A stretch of 10,697 nt of DNA from CAYZXT01 sp964482515. Its GTDB lineage: Bacteria; Elusimicrobiota; Elusimicrobia; FEN-1173. This document shows positions 1 through 6,031 of the stretch, piece after piece. Below the pieces are notes generated by a model, which was given only the letters and a program-made list of their open reading frames with translations, searched no databases and was not told where the DNA came from. The position numbers and the translations under genes are program-made. The DNA lies in contig CAYZXT010000057.1 in NCBI GenBank assembly GCA_964482515.1, positions 1 through 10,697 on the forward strand, read 5' to 3'. Every line of letters starts with the position of its first letter. Position 1 is the first letter of the stretch.

Positions 1-144
1 GGTCGGCGTCGAAGACATGACCGCCGTGAAGTCGACCACGGCATCGGGAGGAGTGGTCCCCGCCTGCGCCGATATAGCGGCGCAAAAACACAGCAAGCCG
101 ACTATCATCAGTCGGCCGCGCAAGGCTACCGTTCGCCTATTCAT
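1..144 (-). CDS. Exported protein, N-terminal 48 residues only (cut by window edge)
   Basis: An uninterrupted minus-strand reading frame runs from an ATG at 144-142 off the left edge. Its first residues form a textbook Sec signal peptide: a basic start (MNRRTVALRGR), a hydrophobic core (LMIVGLLCFCAAI) and a likely signal peptidase I site after SAQA (about residue 28). The following residues (GTTPPDAVVDF...) look like the start of a periplasmic or secreted domain. No Shine-Dalgarno sequence precedes the ATG; an AATAAT hexamer sits exactly 6 nt upstream (151-156), so the mRNA may be leaderless. The gene lies on the same strand as the motor operon, 459 nt beyond motB. Too little is visible to name a family. 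The plus-strand frame over the same DNA encodes nothing convincing. Confidence 0.6.
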   Translation of the reverse strand, partial: MNRRTVALRGRLMIVGLLCFCAAISAQAGTTPPDAVVDFTAVMSSTPT

Positions 145-603
145 TATGGGATTATTTGCCCCGGCGTTTTTGATCACTTTAACCTTTTCACGGACGGATT
201 CTCATCACGCCTTCAAAGTTGTTCCGGCAATTCCCCCGCGGAAAAATCGTACGCTGCTTAATCACGAGTGTAACGACGCGCTGCGAAGTTTTCACGAAGT
301 CCGTCGATTTTACGCGTTAATTTTCATTACAATCGATCAGCGCGGCGCCGGGCAATGGAAAACCTCGCGGGAAAAATGAAGCCCTCAATTCTCATTGGTT
401 TTTCAGTGTGATTATTCATTGACCGGCGAACGGGGTCGCCCATCTGAAAGACGGGCATTAACCGGCTTTAAGAACACGGAAGTAAAATTGTTGTAATTTT
501 TTGATTTTTATACGGCGAATTACATCCGGCGATATTGTGAAAGAATAGATTTAAGGATGAAGCCGATTAACCTGCTGTGGGGTTTGGATTTGAATAAGAA
601 AAG
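145..603. other. Gene-free spacer between motB and the exported protein gene
   Basis: No convincing gene lies here on either strand. The stretch from about 370 to 600 is visibly richer in A+T than the flanking genes. It holds a hairpin (438-456), a short direct repeat (417-427 and 456-466) and the presumed promoter of the leftmost gene close to 150. A plus-strand frame reaching 379 has odd composition and overlaps the signal-peptide gene in antisense, so it is not called. I see no U-tailed terminator after motB. Confidence 0.6.
417..466 (-). repeat. Short direct repeat bracketing a hairpin, downstream of motB
   Basis: CATTGACCGGC (417-427) recurs as CATTAACCGGC (456-466), 39 nt apart with one mismatch. 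Between them, 438-456 folds into an 8-bp stem with a 3-nt loop. On the minus-strand RNA the stem is complete (GCCCGUCU/AGAUGGGC, one G-U), whereas on the plus strand it contains an A-C mismatch, so it would act in transcripts coming out of motB. A second 5-bp hairpin (425-440, GGCGA/TCGCC) overlaps it. No U-run follows, so it is not a classical intrinsic terminator; it may be a processing site or chance. Confidence 0.35.
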
Positions 604-1296
604 CTAACGGACTTTGACGAGGACGATCTCAACCCGGCGATTTTTCGCTCTTCCCTCCGGCGTATCATTCGTGTCCACCGGCTTGGTCTCGGCATATCCC
701 TGACCGGACAACCTGTCGGTGTCAATCCCTTCAGACATGAGGAATTCCATGACGTTGTAGGCGCGCGCCGTGGAAAGGAAGAAATTGTTTTTGTATTCGG
801 AGTTGCGGACGGGAAGGGAATCCGTATGTCCTTCGACGATGATGTTGTTCGGCAGGCTTTTCACCAGTCGCGTCAATTCGGCCAGAACGGGCTTGGCTCC
901 CTCTTTCAATTCTGCGTGCCCGGAATCAAAGGAGATGGCTTCCGGCAATATGAGCCGCACATAATCGTCGTTGCTCTGGATTTGGACGAAGGCGGAAAGC
1001 TGCTGTAGTTCGTAAGAAGTCTTCAGTTTATAAGCGAGCGCTTCCTCCTGGTTGATCTGCTCGATGCGCTCCAGCTGGGCAGGATCGATTTTGCCCCCGA
1101 AGACCTTCTGGATGTTCATGATGGATTTCTCGATGTCCCCGGGCTTCTTCGCCTTCTTGGACACCGTCGCCGAGAACATGACCAGGAAGAATATCATCAG
1201 ATAACTCATCATGTCGCCGTAGGTCACGGCCCACAGGGCGCCCCGGTTCAGTTCGTTCTCAAGATCGTCTTCTCGTTCGTGATAGGTTTCGCCCAT
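604..1296 (-). CDS. motB: MotB-like stator subunit (peptidoglycan-anchored)
   Basis: This 230-residue protein would form, with MotA, the ion-conducting stator of a rotary motor, anchored to the cell wall. After a short cytoplasmic N-terminus comes one membrane helix (about residues 24-45) with the motif WAVTYGDMMSYLMIFFLVM; D28 matches the essential ion-binding aspartate of MotB (E. coli D32). A linker (46-105) leads to an OmpA-type peptidoglycan-binding domain (about 107-228) showing FDSG, VEGHTDSLP, LSTARAYNV, LSGQGYAETKP and AKNRRVEIV, the complete signature. It is shorter than E. coli MotB (about 308 residues), mainly through the missing C-terminal tail. The ATG lies 4 nt after the motA stop with no clear SD, so translation is probably coupled to motA. 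Whether H+ or Na+ is used cannot be told. Confidence 0.93.
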   Translation of the reverse strand: MGETYHEREDDLENELNRGALWAVTYGDMMSYLMIFFLVMFSATVSKKAKKPGDIEKSIMNIQKVFGGKIDPAQLERIEQINQEEALAYKLKTSYELQQLSAFVQIQSNDDYVRLILPEAISFDSGHAELKEGAKPVLAELTRLVKSLPNNIIVEGHTDSLPVRNSEYKNNFFLSTARAYNVMEFLMSEGIDTDRLSGQGYAETKPVDTNDTPEGRAKNRRVEIVLVKVR

Positions 1297-1300
1297 GGGT

Positions 1301-2140
1301 TCAGGCCGCGGGCTGCTTGGCCGGCGGCGCGGCCTTGCCCGTATCCTTCATCGCTCCCCGTGCGGCCTGGCCTTTATCCAGGACCTGCTCCCGTTCGAGA
1401 TAGGCCCACAGCCGCTGTTCCACGGAGAAGGGATGTTCCCCTTTGAGGATCAGGACCATCGCCTCGGCGATGATGCTCTTCGCCGTGGTTTCGTCGCGGG
1501 CATAAAGCCGCATTTTCCCCGCCGCGGGAACGCAGATCATGTTCGCCAGGGATATCCCGTAAAAAGCGGAGGTGATGGCGACGGCCATGGCCGCGCCCAC
1601 GCTGTCGGGGTCTGAAATCTTGCGCAATACCTGGATGATCCCCAGCAGCGTTCCGATCAGCCCGAACATGGGCGAAAGCACCGACCCCACGCGGAAAACG
1701 TTCACGATCTCGACGGACTCCAGCCGGTTCTGGTAGACATGCCTGTCCAGAAGGACTTTCACCAGGTCCGGGTTCTGCACGTTTTGCAGCGCGACGTTCG
1801 CGGCGCTCGATAGGAATCCTCCGGCGGCCTTGTTCCCCTCCATGGCGCGCAGGGCGATGACCGGCCCGCGTTGGATGGATTTTTCCGCCAGGTCGACGAG
1901 GACGGGGATCAGTTTTTCCGGGTTGCGGTAACGGCTGAGCCGGAATATGCTGAAGAAACCCTTGATGGCGCCCCAAACGTGGGGCCATTGGCAGTGGAAC
2001 AGAATGGAAGCGAACGTCCCCCCGCCCACGATGACGATGCCGTGCAGGTTGAGAAACACGGACCCCACGTTGGCTTCGTGCAGGCCAAAAGCGACCACCC
2101 CGATACCGAGCAGCAAACCGACTATTGAGGTAAATTCCAT
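1301..2140 (-). CDS. motA: MotA-like stator subunit (MotA/TolQ/ExbB proton channel family)
   Basis: This 279-residue inner-membrane protein is the stator partner of MotB. Four hydrophobic helices are seen at about 3-20, 33-50, 151-172 and 184-205, with the large cytoplasmic loop (about 51-150) between helices 2 and 3 that contacts FliG in flagella. The typical signatures are present: VIVGGGTFAS in helix 2, LSPMFGLIGTLLG in helix 3 with P157, AMAVAITSAFYGISLAN in helix 4 and P205 at its end; P157 and P205 match the two key prolines of E. coli MotA. Loop residue R91 aligns with E. coli R90, but the position of E98 appears to be arginine (R98, in IALRAMEG). The ATG follows the fliF/fliG stop by 1 nt. 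Size and topology favour MotA over TolQ or ExbB. The Ala/Pro/Lys-rich tail (about 257-279) has no assigned role. Confidence 0.93.
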   Translation of the reverse strand: MEFTSIVGLLLGIGVVAFGLHEANVGSVFLNLHGIVIVGGGTFASILFHCQWPHVWGAIKGFFSIFRLSRYRNPEKLIPVLVDLAEKSIQRGPVIALRAMEGNKAAGGFLSSAANVALQNVQNPDLVKVLLDRHVYQNRLESVEIVNVFRVGSVLSPMFGLIGTLLGIIQVLRKISDPDSVGAAMAVAITSAFYGISLANMICVPAAGKMRLYARDETTAKSIIAEAMVLILKGEHPFSVEQRLWAYLEREQVLDKGQAARGAMKDTGKAAPPAKQPAA

Positions 2141-2141
2141 A

Positions 2142-3704
2142 TTACACCACCGTCCCGTTGGAGGCCGACGAACTCAGGCGTCCCAGATTTTTCAGCTCGA
2201 TGATTTTAAGAACGACAGCATGCCTGGCTTTGTTCACTTTCGCGATGGGTTGCGGCCCCTGCAGGCGGATGGATTGTTCCACCTGGGCCCGAAGACCTTT
2301 GGGAAGGGGCCCGAGGAGCGCCTTCACCAGCTCGTCGGGCGCGCCCCGAAGCGCGAGCGCCATCGTTGCGATATCGACGGTGCTCGCGATCACGACGCGG
2401 TCGTCCTCCGGAAATTGTCCTATGTCCTCGAAATGCACCATCCTGGACCGCATGACTTCCGCCATTTCCGGCTGCACGGCTTGGATCTGCTCAAGAATCT
2501 TTTGCTGCAGTTCGGGCGACGCGGATGTGAACAATCGCTGCAGCTGCTGCGGTGTGTCGAGATAGGATTGGAGGAACTCCTGCATCTGGCGGACGACGTC
2601 CTCCTTTTCCTGCTTTGAGATCACCAGCGGACGGCCCATCAGCGTGAGCACCTGGATTTTAAAATCCTCCGGAAGCGCCTGCAAAACGGACTCGATCAGC
2701 GACGAATCCAGGCTCGTGATGATGAACGACGCCATCTTCGGCGACTGGGTCGCGATGAATTCTATGGTGCCTGGTAAATTCTTGTCCGTGACGAACGCAA
2801 ACATGGCCTGCGACGATTCGTGGCCCGACGGGGCCGGCAGAGCTTTGACGTCCTTTCCATCGCTCTTCTCCGTTCCATTCTCCAACAGACCGACGGGTTT
2901 GGTCGCGCCCGATTCGTCCAGTCGGCCCCTTTCGCCGGGATTGACCGACATGGAAACCGAATGGGAGGCGTTGCGCACGTCCGTGCCGACGGACGTCATG
3001 GCCCCGGCGATCGCCAAGGCGGCCTTATAAACCATGAGGAGCGACAGAAGCCCCACAGTCCCGACGAACAGCCAGAGGGCCAATTTGAATTGGGTCTCCG
3101 GCAAGAGGAGGACCTGTTTCCAGGGCGCTATCATCGAAGTTTTCATGACGGACAGCGTGTCTCCCCTCTTCGTCTCGATGCCAAGCAATTGGGAGACGGT
3201 GTTCTTCACTTCCTCCACCCGTTCGTTCGACAGGAGAGGGTTCACCAGAAGGATGGCGTCCAACCTCTGGATCATTTGCGCGAAGGGCAGGAGCGAACGG
3301 GAATAACTGACGGGACCCATGAGCGACTCCCCCTTGATGGCCTCGGACTGTCCGTTCGCGCTGAAACCGGGAAGCACGTAGGGCCCGGAATTCCGCGGGT
3401 CCGCCCACAAATATTTTGACTGCGCCAGTCCCCCGGATTTTTGCGAAGGGTCGATCTTAAGGGTTTCCGTGAAGGTGGGATTGATGGTCAGGTTGACGAC
3501 AACCTGGGCCTTCCCGGGGCCAAGCATGTTGTTGAGCACATCCCGGACTTTTTGCTCCATGGCCCGTTCGAGGGTGATTTTTTGCGCGGCAAAGGAGCCC
3601 ATGTCCATGGCATTTTGATCGCCTTCCGCGCGTGCGGACCGGACCGCCTGCAGGATCAAACCCGAACAAAGCGCGGCAGCGATGAAGATATGCAGTCGTT
3701 TCAT
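2142..3704 (-). CDS. FliF-FliG fusion: MS-ring C-terminal domain plus membrane helix plus FliG middle and C domains
   Basis: One 520-residue protein joins parts of two flagellar rotor proteins. Residues 1-26 are an export signal or anchor (cleavage possible after ARA). Residues 44-190 match the periplasmic FliF C-terminal domain: AMEQKVRDVLNNMLGPGKAQ, GPVSYSRSL, IQRLDAILLVN and QLLGIETKRGDTLSV. A membrane helix (about 208-233) matches FliF TM2, and a Ser/Gly/Lys-rich linker (234-298) follows. Residues 300-383 resemble FliG-M (IATQSPKMASFIITSL, LQALPEDFKIQVL; the EHPQ position reads QSPK). Residues 384-510 resemble FliG-C (QQKILEQIQ, MVHFEDI for the MFXF motif, MALALRGAPDELVK, QGPQPIAKV). FliF RBM1/RBM2 and FliG-N are absent. 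This topology puts FliG in the cytoplasm, facing the MotA loop. The ATG has a usable SD (GAAAGG, 5 nt away), and motA follows after 1 nt. Family assignment is by motif reading; the fusion is within one uninterrupted frame. Confidence 0.88.
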   Translation of the reverse strand: MKRLHIFIAAALCSGLILQAVRSARAEGDQNAMDMGSFAAQKITLERAMEQKVRDVLNNMLGPGKAQVVVNLTINPTFTETLKIDPSQKSGGLAQSKYLWADPRNSGPYVLPGFSANGQSEAIKGESLMGPVSYSRSLLPFAQMIQRLDAILLVNPLLSNERVEEVKNTVSQLLGIETKRGDTLSVMKTSMIAPWKQVLLLPETQFKLALWLFVGTVGLLSLLMVYKAALAIAGAMTSVGTDVRNASHSVSMSVNPGERGRLDESGATKPVGLLENGTEKSDGKDVKALPAPSGHESSQAMFAFVTDKNLPGTIEFIATQSPKMASFIITSLDSSLIESVLQALPEDFKIQVLTLMGRPLVISKQEKEDVVRQMQEFLQSYLDTPQQLQRLFTSASPELQQKILEQIQAVQPEMAEVMRSRMVHFEDIGQFPEDDRVVIASTVDIATMALALRGAPDELVKALLGPLPKGLRAQVEQSIRLQGPQPIAKVNKARHAVVLKIIELKNLGRLSSSASNGTVV

Positions 3705-3734
3705 GACAGCCTTTCTCTTTTTATCGCCTTACCC

Positions 3735-3757
3735 GTTTTCGCAAACGGAGCGAAAAC
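3735..3757 (-). promoter_or_regulatory. Perfect hairpin in the leader between the histidine kinase gene and the FliF-FliG gene
   Basis: GTTTTCGC (3735-3742) and GCGAAAAC (3750-3757) form a perfect 8-bp stem with a 7-nt loop in the 82-nt gap ahead of the FliF-FliG start. An alternative 5-bp stem (3734-3738 with 3743-3747) uses the same bases, so the two folds exclude each other. No U-run follows on either strand, so it is not a standard terminator. It could be an RNA-processing or stability element that sets motor levels apart from the upstream kinases, or an operator. Its role is inferred. Confidence 0.4.
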
Positions 3758-3786
3758 TCCACATGGCAACCATATCCCGTCCGGTG

Positions 3787-4785
3787 TCATTTTTCAATCC
3801 TTTTGGAAGCGGGAGCCGCCGCAGGGTTCGGAACGGAAGCGGGATCGTGAGTCGGAAAAGTACAGGTAAAAGTGGCCCCTTTCCCCGGCCCCTCGCTGAA
3901 CACGGCGATCGTTCCTCCGTGAAGGATTACGATGTGTTTGACGATCGCCAGGCCCAAACCCCACCCTTTATGCTTTACCTCTCCGGGCTTGGCGGAATAG
4001 AATTCGTTGAATATCCGCTCCTGTTCCTCAAGGGCCACGCCTTCGCCGCTGTCGACAACCGTAAACTGCAGTTTCTTGTCGTTTAAGCGTTCCGCTTTCA
4101 TAAGGATCGTTCCATCCGGAGGCGTAAATTTGATGGCGTTGTGGAGCAGATTGTTGAAAACTTCTGAAAGTTTTCCAGGATCCCCGAAGAGAGGAGGCAA
4201 AGCGTCCGGGACATCCCATGTCAGCTTGATTTTTTTCTTTTCGGCTTCGAAACCGAATCGGGGCAGAATTTGCCCCAACAGTTTGTTGGTATCGATCACG
4301 ATCTTTTCGATTTTTATGTCGTCCCGCTTCAAGCTGATGTACTCCGTGAGGCTTTCGGACAAATACTTGACGTGTTCGCTGGCCGCGAAGGCTATATCGA
4401 GATAGCGGCGCGGCGGTCCTGAAACGGACGCTGCGTGTTCCTGGAAAAGATAAGCCAACGAAGAGTAGACGCTGCCCACGGCGTTGCGAAGATCATGGCT
4501 GACCATGGCGAACAAGCGCGCCTGAAATTCGCTGTGGCGGCTGAGCTCCTCGTTCTTTTGGCGAAGCTTTGACGACAGGTCCACCAGCCGCTTGTTCTTC
4601 CAAGCGAGTTCCTGGTAAACGACCTCCAACTCCTTCGCCAGGTGGCGGATATGGGCGTTTTCCATGTTGAGCTTCGCCTGCCAGATCCCCCGGAAGATGC
4701 CGGACAAAAACTGTTGCCCGAAAAAAACCAAAATGATGATCGATCCGCCGCCGATGATGAACAGGCATATGAACACGAAGATCAT
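3787..4785 (-). CDS. Membrane-anchored sensor histidine kinase
   Basis: This 332-residue kinase should autophosphorylate on a histidine and pass phosphate to a receiver, most simply the stand-alone receiver encoded just upstream. A single N-terminal membrane helix (about 1-22, IFVFICLFIIGGGSIIILVF) is followed directly by a coiled-coil-like stretch (about 35-85) with no periplasmic sensor domain. The HisKA H-box is FAMVSHDLRNAVGSV (H97). The ATPase domain shows the N box (NNLLHNAIKF, N216), G1 (VVDSGEGV, D245), G2 (GWGLGLAIV) and G3 (GKGATF). The tail is Pro/Ala-rich. I chose the ATG at 4785 over an in-frame GTG at 4809 because GGGGGGAG (4793-4800) lies 7 nt before it and the GTG has no SD. 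Its ligand is unknown. The unusual SHDLRNAV in place of SHELRTPL is common in real kinases. Confidence 0.9.
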   Translation of the reverse strand: MIFVFICLFIIGGGSIIILVFFGQQFLSGIFRGIWQAKLNMENAHIRHLAKELEVVYQELAWKNKRLVDLSSKLRQKNEELSRHSEFQARLFAMVSHDLRNAVGSVYSSLAYLFQEHAASVSGPPRRYLDIAFAASEHVKYLSESLTEYISLKRDDIKIEKIVIDTNKLLGQILPRFGFEAEKKKIKLTWDVPDALPPLFGDPGKLSEVFNNLLHNAIKFTPPDGTILMKAERLNDKKLQFTVVDSGEGVALEEQERIFNEFYSAKPGEVKHKGWGLGLAIVKHIVILHGGTIAVFSEGPGKGATFTCTFPTHDPASVPNPAAAPASKRIEK

Positions 4786-4821
4786 GTGCGGGCTCCCCCC
4801 GGAGGGCACAGCGCTTCTTCG

Positions 4822-5187
4822 TTACGCATGGATGCGTTTCTCGGCCGCCCGCACATACGCCAAAAGAACCCCGGGCTCGAAAGGCTTCGGTAAATAATAA
4901 TCCGCCTCGGCCTCGTAACCCTTTATTTGATCTTCCAACCCGATTTGAATGGTCAACAAAATCACCGGGAACCGCCTATTGTCCTTGCGGATCTCCTTCA
5001 AGACCTCTAGTCCCGTCATCTTAGGCATATTGACGTCAAGGATGGCCATGTCCGGCTTCTTCGACTTGTACAGGTCCAGGGCCTCCGCGCCGTTGTTCGC
5101 CGCGAAGACCTCGTATTTCTTGTCCATCAGGACATCTTTGAGCAGGGCCAGTATATCCGGCTCATCATCCGCCAACAGTATCCTCAT
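4822..5187 (-). CDS. Stand-alone (CheY-like) response regulator receiver
   Basis: This 121-residue protein consists of one REC domain with no output domain. All catalytic positions are present: acidic pair D7/D8 (LLADDEPD), phospho-acceptor D51 (AILDVNMP), T79 (LLTIQ) and K101 (LPKPF). It should therefore be phosphorylated and act by protein contact, either in a phosphorelay or, like CheY, on the motor. No FliM, the usual CheY target, is visible; the FliF-FliG fusion is encoded two genes downstream. A strong SD (GAGGAGG) sits 4 nt before the ATG. The start overlaps the stop of the upstream regulator as ATGA. The histidine kinase gene follows after 36 nt. Confidence 0.92.
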   Translation of the reverse strand: MRILLADDEPDILALLKDVLMDKKYEVFAANNGAEALDLYKSKKPDMAILDVNMPKMTGLEVLKEIRKDNRRFPVILLTIQIGLEDQIKGYEAEADYYLPKPFEPGVLLAYVRAAEKRIHA

Positions 5188-5927
5188 ACGTCCTCCTCGC
5201 TGAATTTATAGCCTACGCTCGGGACCGTCACGATGAACTTACCGGCGCCGTTCAACTTTCCGCGCAGAGTTTCGACATGTTTGTCGACGGTGCGCGGGAA
5301 GCTGCTTTCAGTAGAGCCCCAAACCGCCGCCAGGATTTCTTTTCGCGACAGGACGCGGTCGGGACGGCTCAACAAGAGGTAAAGCAAATCGAATTCCTTT
5401 CGGGTCAGGTCACTGATCTGCGCGAACTCACTCGCCCCTATCCCCTTCGGCCTCGGCAGAAGTAATCGTTTTCTTATCCAAACCTGGCGGCACTTCGTGT
5501 CCATCCGGAGATGTCCGTAAACGCTCGTCGTGACCGGGTTTCGCTCTTTCCCAAAATACCTCCGATAGCATGAATCAAGCCGCGCCATGAGGAGGTTCCT
5601 GTTGATGTCGGACGAAAGGAGGTCCTCCGCGCCGAGCTTCAATGCTTTGATGATTTCATTGTGGTCCGGCATGGCCGTGCATAACCCGAAAACGGGGAGG
5701 GCGGGCGAGGAGTCCCAGGCGGTATTCAAGGTTTCAAGGAGGGACCAGGCTTCCAACTGGGGCAACGCCATATCCAGGAGGATGACCGTTGACTCAAGAA
5801 TGGCCAGGGAGCAGTCTTTCGCCGCTTCGGGGCTAATGATCTCAACGTCCCATTCGGCCTCACGCAGCCTGGAAGTTAATCCGAACCAACTTGAATTGGA
5901 TCGAGCGACTAACAGTATTTTTTTCAA
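5184..5927 (-). CDS. OmpR/PhoB-type winged-helix regulator with degenerate receiver
   Basis: This 247-residue two-domain regulator has a receiver fold (about 1-120) and a Trans_reg_C winged helix (about 140-247). The DNA-binding part is clear: LTRKEFDLLYLLL, SRKEILAAVWG, recognition helix FPRTVDKHVETLRGKL and the wing VPSVGYKF. The receiver is abnormal. The acidic pair is replaced by ARSNSS (residues 8-13), the conserved lysine position reads S106 (LLSSD), and only D52 (VILLDMALP) and T84 remain. Ordinary Mg-dependent phosphorylation is thus unlikely; it may bind DNA constitutively or sense by dimer contact. The start is a TTG with only a weak SD (AAAGAG), since no ATG or GTG lies near the domain start, suggesting low expression. 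Its stop overlaps the next ATG (ATGA, 5184-5187). It may regulate this operon. Confidence 0.85.
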   Translation of the reverse strand: MKKILLVARSNSSWFGLTSRLREAEWDVEIISPEAAKDCSLAILESTVILLDMALPQLEAWSLLETLNTAWDSSPALPVFGLCTAMPDHNEIIKALKLGAEDLLSSDINRNLLMARLDSCYRRYFGKERNPVTTSVYGHLRMDTKCRQVWIRKRLLLPRPKGIGASEFAQISDLTRKEFDLLYLLLSRPDRVLSRKEILAAVWGSTESSFPRTVDKHVETLRGKLNGAGKFIVTVPSVGYKFSEEDV

Positions 5928-6031
5928 GGGCGGCTCTTTCTCAGAGACGGTCCCATAACCCTCGACACCGGAAGCAAACCCTCCGGAACCAATCGTTCGA
6001 ATGCGGTCCCAAAGCAGGAATACAGCTCAAG

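Noticed and set aside
17..379. Plus-strand frame of 120 codons at the left end
   Set aside because: It is antisense to a clear signal-peptide gene over 17-144 and then crosses AT-rich spacer; no motif, no SD.
604..2140. Reading the MotA/MotB pair as a Zorya-type defence stator or TolQR/ExbBD pump
   Set aside because: MotA has the four-helix layout with both key prolines and no long cytoplasmic tail, and the neighbour is a FliG-bearing rotor protein; no ZorC/ZorD-like, TolA or TonB gene is seen.
1947..2618. Plus-strand frame of 223 codons
   Set aside because: Antisense shadow of motA and the FliF-FliG gene; composition rich in His/Arg/Asp as expected for a mirror frame, no domain.
3721..3728. 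Sigma28 (flagellar) -10 look-alike, GGCGATAA on the minus strand
   Set aside because: It matches seven of eight bases of the -10 consensus, but nothing like the TAAAGTTT -35 element lies at the right distance.
4786..4809. Upstream GTG start for the membrane histidine kinase
   Set aside because: No SD before it, whereas GGGGGGAG precedes the ATG at 4785.
5928..6031. Possible internal promoter or terminator between the hybrid kinase and the winged-helix regulator
   Set aside because: Only a 5-bp CCGGA/TCCGG stem with a 9-nt loop and no U-run or paired -35/-10 boxes could be found.
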